Below are positions 35,631-45,341 of a stretch of DNA of 64,000 nt, piece by piece. Source of the stretch: Sinanaerobacter chloroacetimidivorans (GTDB lineage: Bacteria; Bacillota; Clostridia; Peptostreptococcales; Anaerovoracaceae); assembly GCF_018128545.1 (NCBI RefSeq), contig NZ_JAGSND010000004.1, positions 124,001 through 188,000 on the forward strand, given 5' to 3'. Position 1 is the first letter of the stretch. Each line of letters starts with the position of its first letter. The notes under the pieces were generated by a model. It made no database searches, was not told where the DNA came from, and worked only from the letters and a program-made list of their open reading frames with translations. The position numbers and the translations under genes are program-made.

Positions 35631-36770
35631 ATGAATTTTAGCCCAACAAAAGAGCAGGAAATGGTGAGAAAGATGGTTAAGGAATTTGCCGTCAACGAAG
35701 TAGAACCAATCGCAGAAAGATTGGATGCAGAGGCAGAGTACCCGTATGAGACCATTGAGCATCTAGGAAAGCTGGGAGTAATGGGGATGCCTTTTCCTCA
35801 GGAGTACGGCGGAGCAGGTGCTGACTATATTGCTTACATAATGGCAATCGAAGAGCTGTCCAAGGTTTGCGGCTCACACGGAGTAATCGTACAAACGCAT
35901 AATGCTTTATGCTGCTGGCCTATTTTTACATACGGAACAGAAGAGCAAAAAAGGAAGTATTTGCCTGACCTGTTATCAGGTAAAAAATTAGGCGCTTTTG
36001 GACTTACAGAGCCTAATGCAGGAACCGATGCCGCTGGTCAGCAGACTAAGGCAGTAGACAAGGGGGATCATTGGGTTTTGAACGGCAGTAAAATTTTTAT
36101 TTCCGGCGGAGGAATCGCCGATGTCTATGTGATCATGGCGATGACGGATAAATCCAAAGGCACAAAGGGAATCAGTGCATTTATTGTTGAAAAAGGAATG
36201 CCCGGATTTTCCAGAGGAAAAAAAGAGAACAAGATGGGGATTCGAGGATCCATCGCAGCTGAGCTGGTATTTGAGGACTGCATTGTACCCAAAGAGAATT
36301 TGCTGGGAACGCTAGGGAAAGGGTTTAAAGTTGCAATGACTTCTCTGGATGTCGGAAGACTTGGCATTGCCGCACAAGCATTAGGAATTGCACAAGGAGC
36401 TTTTGATCAAACAGTAGCATATATGAAGTCTCGAAAACAATTTGGAAGATCGTTAGATAAATTTCAGGCATTAGCCTTTGAAATGGCTAATATGAAAACC
36501 AGAATTGACGGCTCCAGACTTCTTCTTTATCATGCTGCAGACAGAAGACAAAAAGGCCTTCCAAGCACAACGGAGGCAGCACAGGCGAAGCTATCCTGTT
36601 CTGAGACTGCTATGTATGTTACTACAAAAGCCGTACAGTTCCATGGTGGATATGGATATATCAAAGATTATCCGGTAGAGAGAATGATGAGAGATGCCAA
36701 GATCACTGAGATTTATGAGGGGACTTCTGAAGTCATGAAGATGGTAATCTCAGGGGATATATTTAAATAG
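35631..36770 (+). CDS. Short-chain acyl-CoA dehydrogenase (butyryl-CoA dehydrogenase type)
   Basis: A 379-residue flavoprotein. FGLTEPNAGTDA and the C-terminal EIYEGTSEV with the catalytic Glu are those of butyryl/short-chain acyl-CoA dehydrogenases. It lies 18 bp before etfB and etfA, so it probably forms the Bcd-EtfAB complex that reduces crotonyl-CoA (or another enoyl-CoA, such as one made by the 2-hydroxyacyl-CoA dehydratase) with NADH, possibly with electron bifurcation to ferredoxin. It is the first gene of the long sigma-54 operon. Confidence 0.93.
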   Translation: MNFSPTKEQEMVRKMVKEFAVNEVEPIAERLDAEAEYPYETIEHLGKLGVMGMPFPQEYGGAGADYIAYIMAIEELSKVCGSHGVIVQTHNALCCWPIFTYGTEEQKRKYLPDLLSGKKLGAFGLTEPNAGTDAAGQQTKAVDKGDHWVLNGSKIFISGGGIADVYVIMAMTDKSKGTKGISAFIVEKGMPGFSRGKKENKMGIRGSIAAELVFEDCIVPKENLLGTLGKGFKVAMTSLDVGRLGIAAQALGIAQGAFDQTVAYMKSRKQFGRSLDKFQALAFEMANMKTRIDGSRLLLYHAADRRQKGLPSTTEAAQAKLSCSETAMYVTTKAVQFHGGYGYIKDYPVERMMRDAKITEIYEGTSEVMKMVISGDIFK

Positions 36771-36788
36771 GATTGCGGAGGAAGAATC

Positions 36789-37577
36789 ATGAAAATAATC
36801 GTATGCGTAAAACAAGTGCCAGATACCAATGAAGTTAGAATCGATCCAGAAAAAGGAACACTGATTCGGGATGGAGTACCAAGTATTCTGAATCATGACG
36901 ATGCAAATGCGTTGGAGGAAGTTCTCCGAATAAAGGATCAATATCCGGATACACATGTCACAGTTTTGACTATGGGGCCACCACAAGCTAAGGAAATGCT
37001 TACAGACTGCCTGGCTATGGGTGCTGATGAAGCAATTTTATTAAGTGACAGAGCTCTGGGAGGATCAGATACCTGGGCTACCTCGAATGCTCTTGCAGCA
37101 GGAATTAAAAGAATAGGAGACTATGACCTGATTTTTGCCGGAAGACAGGCGATTGACGGAGACACTGCACAGGTTGGGCCTCAGATCGCGGAAAAGTTGG
37201 AATTACCGCAGGTTACTTATGTTAAGGAATTTCAGCTGAACGACAGAGAAGTCACGGTAAAGAGAGCCTTGGAAAACGGCTATGAACTAATCAAGCTGCA
37301 GCTTCCTTGCCTGCTGACGGCAATCAAAGAATTGAACAAACCAAGATATATGTCTGTGCCGGGAATCTATAAGGCCTGCACCCAGGAAATCACGGTGTGG
37401 AACGCAGAAGACATTAAGGTGGATTTGAGCACAGTCGGACTGAAGGCATCCCCTACCAATGTATATCGTTCCTTTACCCCTGCGCCGAAGGGAAAAGGCA
37501 TCACCGTAGAAGGCGAAACCGCTAAAGAGATGGTAAGCAACCTTGTTGGAAGCTTAAGAGAGAAGCATATCATATAA
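36789..37577 (+). CDS. etfB: Electron transfer flavoprotein beta subunit
   Basis: A 262-residue EtfB. KIIVCVKQVPDTNEVRID at the N-terminus, FAGRQAIDGDTAQVGPQIAE and the C-terminal helix fit the clostridial EtfB group that partners Bcd. This subunit carries the NADH-facing flavin in bifurcating complexes; whether this one bifurcates cannot be settled by eye. GCGGAGGAAGAATC precedes the ATG. Confidence 0.94.
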   Translation: MKIIVCVKQVPDTNEVRIDPEKGTLIRDGVPSILNHDDANALEEVLRIKDQYPDTHVTVLTMGPPQAKEMLTDCLAMGADEAILLSDRALGGSDTWATSNALAAGIKRIGDYDLIFAGRQAIDGDTAQVGPQIAEKLELPQVTYVKEFQLNDREVTVKRALENGYELIKLQLPCLLTAIKELNKPRYMSVPGIYKACTQEITVWNAEDIKVDLSTVGLKASPTNVYRSFTPAPKGKGITVEGETAKEMVSNLVGSLREKHII

Positions 37578-37604
37578 CGGATGCGTTATAAGGAGGAAGA
37601 ATCA

Positions 37605-38675
37605 ATGACAATGAATTCAGAATATAAAGACATATGGGTATTCACTGAGCAGCGAAACGGCAAACTGATGAATGTGGCTTTGGAACTGCTGGGAGAAGGC
37701 TACCGCCTTTCCAGGGAGATTGGGGACAGCAAGGTTTGTGCCGTTTTGGTCGGAAATAAAGTGGATACGCTTGTCAATGAACTCTATGCCTATGGTGCCG
37801 ATAAGGTTTATCTGATTCAGGATGAACTGCTTCAGAATTACACTACCGATGGCTACACGAAAGTAATCACAGATGCGATTCGTGAGTATAAACCTGAAAT
37901 TGTGCTTTTCGGCGCGACCCATATCGGCAGAGACCTGGCACCGCGTATTGCGGCAAGGCTGGATACCGGACTGACGGCAGACTGTACAAGACTGGATGTA
38001 AAAGTTTCCAATTATATCGATTATCTGGATAAGTACACAACTTCAAATACTGCAAATCTTGACCGCAATTCAGAAGATAAAAACCTGAAGCAGACCAGAC
38101 CTGCTTTTGGCGGAAATCTGATGGCCACCATCATATGTCCAAATAACAGACCGCAGATGTCTACGGTTCGTCCCGGAGTTATGCAGAAGAGAGAAAAGAA
38201 TACCTGTGCCACGGGAGAACTGGTTACGGTTGCGCATAAGCTGAGCAAGGACGACATCTATATCACAGTAGTGGAACAGGTCAACGAAGTCAAGGAGCTG
38301 GTATCCCTGACAGATGCAAAGATTATCTGCTCCGGAGGCAGAGGTCTTGGAGACGCTTCCGGATTTGAGCTGATCAAAAAACTGGCGGATAAGGTCGGAG
38401 GCGTTGTGGGGGCATCCCGTGCTGCAGTTGACTCCGGATGGATCGACCAGTCGCATCAGGTGGGTCAGACTGGAACCACAGTAAAACCAAATATTTATTT
38501 TGCCTGTGGAATTTCCGGAGCAATCCAGCATCTTGCAGGAATGCAGACCTCAGATATCATTATCGCCATCAACAAGGATCCGGAGGCCCCTATTTTTGAA
38601 GTCGCTGACTATGCCTTGATTGGAGATTTACATAAGATCATACCGGAGATCATTGCACAGTGGGATGAGAACTAG
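37605..38675 (+). CDS. etfA: Electron transfer flavoprotein alpha subunit
   Basis: A 356-residue EtfA. The C-terminal FAD domain has [37 protein letters not shown] and [16 protein letters not shown]. The ATG at 37605 follows AAGGAGG at good spacing; an in-frame ATG at 37581 lies before that site. It works with EtfB and the acyl-CoA dehydrogenase encoded just upstream. Confidence 0.94.
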   Translation: MTMNSEYKDIWVFTEQRNGKLMNVALELLGEGYRLSREIGDSKVCAVLVGNKVDTLVNELYAYGADKVYLIQDELLQNYTTDGYTKVITDAIREYKPEIVLFGATHIGRDLAPRIAARLDTGLTADCTRLDVKVSNYIDYLDKYTTSNTANLDRNSEDKNLKQTRPAFGGNLMATIICPNNRPQMSTVRPGVMQKREKNTCATGELVTVAHKLSKDDIYITVVEQVNEVKELVSLTDAKIICSGGRGLGDASGFELIKKLADKVGGVVGASRAAVDSGWIDQSHQVGQTGTTVKPNIYFACGISGAIQHLAGMQTSDIIIAINKDPEAPIFEVADYALIGDLHKIIPEIIAQWDEN

Positions 38676-38684
38676 GAGGAAAAA

Positions 38685-39902
38685 ATGAATTTGAGAGATG
38701 TTGTAATTGTTGACGCAGCGAGAACCGGTTTTGGAAAATACGGCGGAACGCTGATTAAGACAGAAGCAGATGAGCTGGCAGCTCCGCTGCTTCTGGAATT
38801 GGTAAAAAGAAATAATCTCGAAAAAGGAGATATCGACCTTTGCGTCATGGGTAATGTAGACGGTCATTCTACGGCACCGAATCTGGGCAGACTTGCTTTG
38901 CTCAGAGCGGGATTCCCATTTGAAGTGCCCGGATTTACCGTTGAACACCAGTGCGGATCCGCGCTGCTTGCAATCAATACCGCATATATGCAGCTTGCTT
39001 TGGGAATGATTGACATCGCCCTTGCAGGCGGAGCGGAAAACCTGAGCAATGCGCCTTACTGGATCGAAAACGCCAGGCAGGGGTTCCGTCTTGATGAAAA
39101 AGGCTTGAAGATTCATTGCGAATTTATGGAAACCGCAAGACGTGTCTGCGGTCCTGCGTTATATAAAGAAAACGTCAATATGGGAATCACAGCGGAAAAC
39201 CTGGCTGAAAAATACAATATCAGCCGGCAAGAGCAGGATGAATTTGCTTACGAGAGCCATATGAAGTTCTCGGCAGCAATCGAAAGAGGGAGAATCAAAA
39301 AAGAAATTCTTCCCATCGAAGTTAAGACAAGAAAAGGCCCGACCATGTTTGATACAGATGAACATGTTAAGCCAGACACCACAATCGAAGAACTCGGCAA
39401 ATTAAGACCTGCCTTCAAAGAAGGCGGTACGGTCACCGCAGGCAACTCCTCCGGTATGAACGACGGTGCGGCTGTTGTTCTGATGATGACCAGAGAAAAG
39501 GCGAAGGAACTCGGCCTCAAGCCGATTGCTTCCATCGGAAAACACATCAGTGTGGGCGTCGATCCTGCGATTATGGGTATCGCACCGGCTTTCGCAATCA
39601 GAAAGATTCTGCAGATGGCCGGAACCAAGCTGGAGGACTATGGTATGTTCGAAGTAAACGAAGCATTCTGCGCTCAGACGCTTGCAGTATATAAAGAACT
39701 CGAACTGACTGCCAAACAGAGAGAGAAGTTCAACCCGAACGGCGGCGCGATTGCAGTCGGACATCCGGTTGGAGCCTCCGGTGCTCGTCTCGTGCAGACT
39801 TTGATCTACGAAATGCAGGAGAAAGGCGTGCAGAGAGGTATTGCAACCCTTTGCTGCGGCGGCGGCACCGGTATTGCGACAGAATTGATTCTGGAAGATT
39901 AA
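38685..39902 (+). CDS. Thiolase (acetyl-CoA acetyltransferase family)
   Basis: A 405-residue thiolase. The nucleophile lies in EHQCGSAL (Cys ~92), NEAFCAQ follows, and the C-terminal GGAIAVGHPVGASG and CCGGGTGIA motifs supply the catalytic His and second Cys. It either condenses two acetyl-CoA toward butyrate or cleaves a 3-oxoacyl-CoA. The surrounding hbd, crt and bcd-etf genes allow both directions. Confidence 0.92.
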   Translation: MNLRDVVIVDAARTGFGKYGGTLIKTEADELAAPLLLELVKRNNLEKGDIDLCVMGNVDGHSTAPNLGRLALLRAGFPFEVPGFTVEHQCGSALLAINTAYMQLALGMIDIALAGGAENLSNAPYWIENARQGFRLDEKGLKIHCEFMETARRVCGPALYKENVNMGITAENLAEKYNISRQEQDEFAYESHMKFSAAIERGRIKKEILPIEVKTRKGPTMFDTDEHVKPDTTIEELGKLRPAFKEGGTVTAGNSSGMNDGAAVVLMMTREKAKELGLKPIASIGKHISVGVDPAIMGIAPAFAIRKILQMAGTKLEDYGMFEVNEAFCAQTLAVYKELELTAKQREKFNPNGGAIAVGHPVGASGARLVQTLIYEMQEKGVQRGIATLCCGGGTGIATELILED

Positions 39903-39933
39903 TTTTATCAATAGGGAAAGTTGGCCCTAACGG

Positions 39934-39982
39934 AAGTGGCACAGCCACTTATAGAAATAACTGGGAGCAGTTGGCCTCCCAG
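39934..39982 (+). other. Two intercistronic hairpins before the 3-hydroxyacyl-CoA dehydrogenase gene
   Basis: AAGTGGC-aca-GCCACTT (39934-39950) and CTGGGAG-8 nt-CTCCCAG (39961-39982) fill the longest gap (93 bp) of the operon. Neither has a T-run. The second ends directly at the AGAAGGAGG site of the next gene. They may act as RNA processing or stability elements that set different levels for the two halves of the operon. Confidence 0.5.
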
Positions 39983-39995
39983 AAGGAGGAAAAGT

Positions 39996-40874
39996 ATGCA
40001 GTTTAATGAAGTCTTTGTGGCTGGCTCTGGATTCATGGGAGCCGGTATTGCACAAACCTGTGCAATGAGCGGACTGAAAGTAGTTCTTTATGATATAAAT
40101 GAAGCCATCGTTATAAGCAGCAGAGAAAAGATAAACACGATGATCCAAAAACTGGTATCAAAAGGAAAGATGACTCCGGAAGAAGGAGCTGCTGCAATCG
40201 GCCGGATCTCAGTAACCACCGATATGTCCGATGCGAAGAACACGGACATCGCCATTGAAGCAGCACCGGAAAGACTGGATATCAAGAAGGATATTTTTGC
40301 AAAGCTGGATAGATTCTGTAAACCGGATGCCATCCTGGCTACCAATACCTCTTCTTTGCCCATTACAGCAATGGCAGGTGTAACGAGACGGCCGGACAAA
40401 GTAATCGGAACTCATTTTTTCAGCCCTGTACCACTCATGAAGCTTTGCGAGATCGTTGTCGGTTATACCACATCAGAAGAGACATATGAAAATACGGTAG
40501 CTTTTGCAAAACAAATAAAAAAGGAAACCATTAGAGCCTATGACAAGGGCGGATTTGTGGTGGATCGAATGCTGAATTTATTTCTTAATGAAGCGGCAAA
40601 TCTATTAGAAGAAGGCGTTGGTACGGTAGAGGACATAGATAACGGGTGTAAATGGGGACTCAATCACCCCATGGGACCTTTGGAACTGATGGATCTCGTC
40701 GGCTGCGAGATTACCCTGGCCGTAATGGAGACCTTGTATGATGAATATAAAGATCCGAGGTATCGTCCGAGTACTCTGCTGAAGACTATGGTCAGAGCCG
40801 GACATTGCGGCAGAAAAACCGGTATCGGATTTTACGACTACAGAGAAGGGACGCAAAAGCCCATTAAGAGATAG
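39996..40874 (+). CDS. hbd: 3-hydroxyacyl-CoA (3-hydroxybutyryl-CoA) dehydrogenase
   Basis: A 292-residue enzyme. VAGSGFMGAGIAQTCAMSG is the Rossmann motif; GTHFFSPVPLMKLCEIV contains the catalytic His and NHPMGPLELMDLVG lies in the dimer/substrate domain. Length matches clostridial Hbd. The ATG at 39996 follows AGAAGGAGGAAAAGT; the frame is open to 39921 but that part includes two hairpins. It interconverts acetoacetyl-CoA and 3-hydroxybutyryl-CoA or homologues. Confidence 0.94.
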   Translation: MQFNEVFVAGSGFMGAGIAQTCAMSGLKVVLYDINEAIVISSREKINTMIQKLVSKGKMTPEEGAAAIGRISVTTDMSDAKNTDIAIEAAPERLDIKKDIFAKLDRFCKPDAILATNTSSLPITAMAGVTRRPDKVIGTHFFSPVPLMKLCEIVVGYTTSEETYENTVAFAKQIKKETIRAYDKGGFVVDRMLNLFLNEAANLLEEGVGTVEDIDNGCKWGLNHPMGPLELMDLVGCEITLAVMETLYDEYKDPRYRPSTLLKTMVRAGHCGRKTGIGFYDYREGTQKPIKR

Positions 40875-40894
40875 TCTGCTTTTGGAGGTAAAAG

Positions 40895-41674
40895 ATGAAT
40901 TATCAATATCTGATTATAGAAAAGAAAGAAGACATCGCCTGCATTACCATTAACAGAGAAGAGGTCCTGAACGCTTTGACGGGAGAAGTAATTTTGGAAC
41001 TTGATTATGTATTCCATGAACTTCATCATGATGAGGATGTCCGATGCATCATCCTGACCGGCAAGGGCAGAGCTTTTGTGGCAGGTGCGGATATCTCCCT
41101 TCTGAACACCTTCCGAGGGCAGGAAGGCAGAAAATTGGCGCGTTTGGGTCAGGCTATGATGAATTATATTGAAGGAATGGATAAACCGGTAATAGCAGCA
41201 ATAAACGGCTTTGCTATCGGAGGAGGCTGCGAACTGGCTATGTGCTGTGACATCCGAATCGCTTCGGAAAAGGCTAAATTAGGGCAACCGGAAGTCAATT
41301 TGGGAATTACTCCAGGATATGGAGGATCCCAGAGGATGACAAGGCTGGTAGGAAAAGGAATGGCGAAATACCTTTGTCTTACCGGTGAGCAGATAAGTGC
41401 CCAAGAAGCAAAAGAAATTGGTTTGGTTGAAAAGGTAGTTTCTCCGGAGGAGCTTATGGACGAAGCCTTTAGAGTCGCCAAGAAAATAGCATCAAAAGCA
41501 CCTATTGCAGCCGGCCTGGTCAAACTGGCCATCAATATGAGCGAAGATGTTCCCCTTGCTGCCGGAATTGCATATGAAGCTGAAATTTATAATACCGCAT
41601 TTAAAACGGAAGACCGGTCGGAGGGATTATCCGCATTTTTGGAAAAGAGAAACCCTATATTTTCCAACAAATAA
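40895..41674 (+). CDS. crt: Enoyl-CoA hydratase (crotonase)
   Basis: A 259-residue crotonase. GRAFVAGADI forms the oxyanion hole region, and the two catalytic Glu lie in GGGCELAMCCD and GQPEVNLG. TTTGGAGGT precedes the ATG. With hbd, thiolase and bcd-etf it completes the C4 acyl-CoA cycle. Confidence 0.94.
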   Translation: MNYQYLIIEKKEDIACITINREEVLNALTGEVILELDYVFHELHHDEDVRCIILTGKGRAFVAGADISLLNTFRGQEGRKLARLGQAMMNYIEGMDKPVIAAINGFAIGGGCELAMCCDIRIASEKAKLGQPEVNLGITPGYGGSQRMTRLVGKGMAKYLCLTGEQISAQEAKEIGLVEKVVSPEELMDEAFRVAKKIASKAPIAAGLVKLAINMSEDVPLAAGIAYEAEIYNTAFKTEDRSEGLSAFLEKRNPIFSNK

Positions 41675-41701
41675 GCACCCAAAGGGAAAGGAGGCAGCAA
41701 T

Positions 41702-42925
41702 ATGGAAAATAAAATGACATCAAAGCAAATGTTGGGAGAACTGCTGGACGATCACTATCGTACAGCGTTGGAAGCAAAAGCAGAAGGAAAACTTGTGGCC
41801 TGGGCTACTTCTATCTGTCCGCAGGAGCTTCTTGAGACTCTGGACATTGATGTGGTATATCCGGAAAATCATGCGGCTGCAATTGGTGCAAGAAAGTGTG
41901 CTCCGGAGTTCATTGAAAAATCTGAAGGGAAGGGATATTCTGCAGATATTTGCTCTTATGCCAGAGTGAACATGGGTTATGCTGATATCCAGCACTCTGA
42001 AGCAGGAGACATTCCGATGCCTGACTTGATTTTCTGCTGCAGCAACATTTGCAATACGGTGATCAAGTGGTACGAAAATCTGGCAAGAACATTAAAAATT
42101 CCTCTCATCATGTTCGATATGCCGTTTAATCATACTTTTGCAGTACCGGACCACAGTATTGCTTATATGAAAGGCCAGATTGAACATGCAATTGACAGGC
42201 TTGAAGAAATTACCGGAAAGCAATTTGATTATGACAAATTCAGTCGTGTCATGGAAGTATCCAATGAGACTTGCAACTGGTGGAAGAAAGCTACAGATCT
42301 GGCAAAAGCGCACCCATCACCGCTAAATGGATTTGATATGTTTAACTATATGGCGATCATAGTATGCATGCGAGGGAAGAAAGAAGGCAAAGAGATATTT
42401 AAACTCTGGTATGAGGAACTGAAAGATAAAGTTGATCTTGGAATCGGACCATGGAAGGATCAAGACGAAAAATACAGAATCATGTGGGATGGAATTGCAT
42501 GCTGGCCGCATTTGTCTGTGACCTATAAAATTTTGAAAAAATACGGGATTAATATGGTTACCTCTACCTATCCTGAATCATGGAATGTTGTTTATGAGGT
42601 CAATGATTTAAATGGAATGGCCAGAGCTTACAGTTCTAACTATGCAAATAGAAATCTGGATTATGGAACGGGAAATGTTATCAAACTGGTGAGGGATTTC
42701 AACCTCGACGGGATTATTTACCATTCAAATAGAAGCTGCAAACTGATGGATTTCAGACAATATGAGGTTCAAAGGAAAATAGAGGCAGCAACAGGGGTTC
42801 CCTCCGTCATTTTTGACGGAGACCAGACGGATCCAAGAATTTTCTCCGAGGCTCAGTATGAAACGAGAATTCAGGCATTGCTGGAAATGATGGAGCTGAA
42901 TAAACAGGCAAGGAGGAATGGATGA
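41702..42925 (+). CDS. 2-hydroxyacyl-CoA dehydratase, alpha-type subunit
   Basis: A 407-residue protein of the HgdB/FldB/HadB/LcdA superfamily. Visible are AWATSICPQELLETLDIDVVYPENHAA at the N-terminus, a CCSNICNT segment with candidate [4Fe-4S] ligands, and a C-terminal YHSNRSCKLMD with another. The size is near that of HadB (2-hydroxyisocaproyl-CoA dehydratase) and LcdA (lactoyl-CoA dehydratase) rather than the longer HgdA. It eliminates water from R-2-hydroxyacyl-CoA by a ketyl radical mechanism after activation. Its stop overlaps the next gene. Confidence 0.9.
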   Translation: MENKMTSKQMLGELLDDHYRTALEAKAEGKLVAWATSICPQELLETLDIDVVYPENHAAAIGARKCAPEFIEKSEGKGYSADICSYARVNMGYADIQHSEAGDIPMPDLIFCCSNICNTVIKWYENLARTLKIPLIMFDMPFNHTFAVPDHSIAYMKGQIEHAIDRLEEITGKQFDYDKFSRVMEVSNETCNWWKKATDLAKAHPSPLNGFDMFNYMAIIVCMRGKKEGKEIFKLWYEELKDKVDLGIGPWKDQDEKYRIMWDGIACWPHLSVTYKILKKYGINMVTSTYPESWNVVYEVNDLNGMARAYSSNYANRNLDYGTGNVIKLVRDFNLDGIIYHSNRSCKLMDFRQYEVQRKIEAATGVPSVIFDGDQTDPRIFSEAQYETRIQALLEMMELNKQARRNG

Positions 42926-44055
42926 TGGAATCTATACACGATTTGATCAAAATACTTGAAAAAAAAGCATTAAGCCCTGAAAAGACTATCAAAGAATCAA
43001 TAAATGAGACCGGAAAGGAAGTAATAGGATGTTTTCCGATCTATACTCCGGAAGAAATAATATATGCTGCAGGTTACTTACCGGTGGGTATGTGGGGAGG
43101 AAGAACTCAAATCAAGCTTGCGGATAAATATCTACAGGGTTTTTGCTGTTCCATTATGAGGGCGAATATAGAACTTGGCCTGCAAGGTGTATATGATTTT
43201 CTAAAAGCGGTAGTTCTTCCGACTTTCTGTGATACCTTGAAATGTGTCTGTGAGAATTGGAAAGTAGCAGTACCTCAAGTACCGATCCTTCCCATCGTTT
43301 ATCCGCAAAACAGACTGCTGCAATCAGGTTTTAAATACATGGTTACTGAATTTACAAGAATTAAGGGAGAAATTGAAAAGATCTCAGGTGCTAAAGTATC
43401 AGAATCAGACATGGAAGAAGCCTTTAAAGTTTATGAAGAATACAGGGCAACTATGAGAACTTTCGTACAGGTTGTGAAGGATTATCCTATTACCATTACT
43501 GCAAGGAAAAGACATCTTATAATTAAGGCCGGATATTTCATGGATAAAAAAAGATATACAGAAGTAATCCGGCAAATCATAGATGGTTTAAAAGGATTGC
43601 CTAAGGAGGAATGGAAAGGAATCCGGGTTATCACTACCGGGTTGATTGGAGAACCCGTTGAGCTGTTGGATATTTTTGATGAAAATTGTATTTCAATTGC
43701 AGCAGATGATTTTGCACAGGAATCGAGACAATTCAGAGTGACGGCAAGGAAAGAGGGAACTCCTCTGGAAAAAATGGCATATCGTATCGTGGATCAAAGA
43801 GGATGTACATTCTTATATGAAGAGCAGAAATGCAAAGGCAGCATGCTGATTAACATGGTAAAGGAAAACGACGCTCAGGCAGTCATTGTTTGTATGATGA
43901 AATTCTGTGACCCAGAGGAGTTTGATTTCCCTATCATAAAAGAGGAAATCGAATCAGCGGAAATACCGTTGCTATACATAGAAATCGACCAGCAAATGGA
44001 TTCTTTTGAACAAATTAGGACAAGAGTACAAAGTTTTGCAGAAATGCTCAGTTAA
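42922..44055 (+). CDS. 2-hydroxyacyl-CoA dehydratase, beta-type subunit
   Basis: A 377-residue partner of the preceding subunit, same superfamily. It has GCFPIYTPEEIIYAAGYLPVGMWG, FCDTLKCVCENW with candidate cluster Cys, and the C-terminal KGSMLINMVKENDAQ region. Length agrees with HadC/LcdB. The start (ATG 42922, or 42925) overlaps the alpha stop as ATGATG. The pair with its activator next door is the complete dehydratase system; the acyl substrate is unknown. Confidence 0.9.
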   Translation: MMESIHDLIKILEKKALSPEKTIKESINETGKEVIGCFPIYTPEEIIYAAGYLPVGMWGGRTQIKLADKYLQGFCCSIMRANIELGLQGVYDFLKAVVLPTFCDTLKCVCENWKVAVPQVPILPIVYPQNRLLQSGFKYMVTEFTRIKGEIEKISGAKVSESDMEEAFKVYEEYRATMRTFVQVVKDYPITITARKRHLIIKAGYFMDKKRYTEVIRQIIDGLKGLPKEEWKGIRVITTGLIGEPVELLDIFDENCISIAADDFAQESRQFRVTARKEGTPLEKMAYRIVDQRGCTFLYEEQKCKGSMLINMVKENDAQAVIVCMMKFCDPEEFDFPIIKEEIESAEIPLLYIEIDQQMDSFEQIRTRVQSFAEMLS

Positions 44056-44069
44056 GTGAGGGAGAAGAT

Positions 44070-44852
44070 ATGTATTTAGGAATTGATATTGGGTCATCAT
44101 CGTCAAAGGCTGCATTAATTAATCATCGTAAGGAACTTGTCGCTACCAGTGTCGTGAATATGGGCACCGGAACAAAGGGCCCTGAAATGGTATTGGAAAA
44201 TGTCCTTAAAATAGCGAATATTTCCAAGGAAGATATTAAATATACCATTGCCACCGGTTATGGTCGTATTACATTTCAGGATGCCAATCTTCAAATTACA
44301 GAAATCAGCTGCCATGCTAAGGGTGCGTCATTTCTCATGGAAGATGTAGCCACGGTTATAGATATTGGCGGACAAGATGCTAAAGTGATAAAAATTGGGG
44401 AAGACGGGAAAGTGAAAAACTTTGTGATGAATGAAAAATGTGCGGCAGGAACAGGAAGATTCCTTGAGGTAATGGCCAGAGTTTTGAATTGTAAAATAGA
44501 AGAGTTGTCCGATCTTGCCGAGAAATCTACCAATGATATTCCAATCAGCAGTGTATGTACTGTATTTGCTGAGAGCGAAGTGATCTCTCAATTGGCATCA
44601 GGAGCAGCTACAGAAGATGTTGCAAAAGGTGCTCACGTTGCTATTGTTAAAAGAATTAGAGGAATGTGCAACCGCATTGGATATGAACCCTTAATCGCAA
44701 TGACTGGCGGAGTGGCTTTGAATTCTAATATAGTAAAGTTGATGGGCGAGGAACTGGGGCATCTTGTTGTGGCGGCCCCTTATCCTCAAGCCGTAGGATC
44801 AATAGGTGCAGCTGTGTTTGCTTATGAAAAATCAAACAGGGAGGATGAATAA
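44070..44852 (+). CDS. 2-hydroxyacyl-CoA dehydratase activator (BadF/BcrA-type ATPase)
   Basis: A 260-residue ASKHA-fold ATPase. GIDIGSSSSKAA and DIGGQDAKVI are phosphate-binding loops. Cys124 (NEKCAAGTGRFLE) and Cys163 (SSVCTVFAESEV) are the pair that holds the single [4Fe-4S] cluster at the dimer interface in HgdC/HadI. It injects one electron from ferredoxin into the dehydratase with ATP hydrolysis. It starts 14 bp after the beta subunit gene. Confidence 0.94.
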   Translation: MYLGIDIGSSSSKAALINHRKELVATSVVNMGTGTKGPEMVLENVLKIANISKEDIKYTIATGYGRITFQDANLQITEISCHAKGASFLMEDVATVIDIGGQDAKVIKIGEDGKVKNFVMNEKCAAGTGRFLEVMARVLNCKIEELSDLAEKSTNDIPISSVCTVFAESEVISQLASGAATEDVAKGAHVAIVKRIRGMCNRIGYEPLIAMTGGVALNSNIVKLMGEELGHLVVAAPYPQAVGSIGAAVFAYEKSNREDE

Positions 44853-45295
44853 TGATGAAAAAAACAGCATTAAGTCAGGCGGAAATAAAAAGTATTATAC
44901 CGCACAGAGAGCCGATGCTCCTCATTGATGAAGTGGAAGAAATCATAGAGGGAAGCAGTATAAAAGCAAAATTTTTTGTTGATCCGGTGAGAGAAATTTT
45001 TAAAGGGCACTTTCCGGGAGAGCCTGTACTGCCGGGTGTGTATACGGTAGAATGCATGGCTCAGGCTTCAGATATCCTTCTCCTCTCTATGGAGCGGTAT
45101 GCAGGTAAAATACCGTATTTCATCGGCATTGACAAAGTCAAGTTTATGAAAAAGATAGAACCTGGTGATACCATCGAAATTCACTCTAATATTTTGAATG
45201 AAAAAGCGGATAAAGCTATCGTAACGTGCTGCTCTAAAGTATTTAACAAGGGTGAACTCGCAGCTACAGGCGAAGTGACTCTCGCAATGAGATAA
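44852..45295 (+). CDS. FabZ-like hotdog dehydratase
   Basis: A 147-residue hotdog-fold protein with the FabZ active site: IIPHREPMLLIDEV near residue 16, the catalytic His53 in FKGHFPGEPVLPG and Glu67 in ECMAQ. FabZ normally dehydrates 3-hydroxyacyl-ACP, but here it is buried in a CoA-ester operon directly after the dehydratase activator (start overlapping its stop). It may act on a 3-hydroxyacyl-CoA or branched intermediate that the crotonase does not accept. No acyl-carrier-protein gene is near. Confidence 0.85.
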   Translation: MMKKTALSQAEIKSIIPHREPMLLIDEVEEIIEGSSIKAKFFVDPVREIFKGHFPGEPVLPGVYTVECMAQASDILLLSMERYAGKIPYFIGIDKVKFMKKIEPGDTIEIHSNILNEKADKAIVTCCSKVFNKGELAATGEVTLAMR

Positions 45296-45341
45296 ATCTA
45301 TAGATATCGGTAAAAATATAATAAATGTTAGGAGATAGAAT

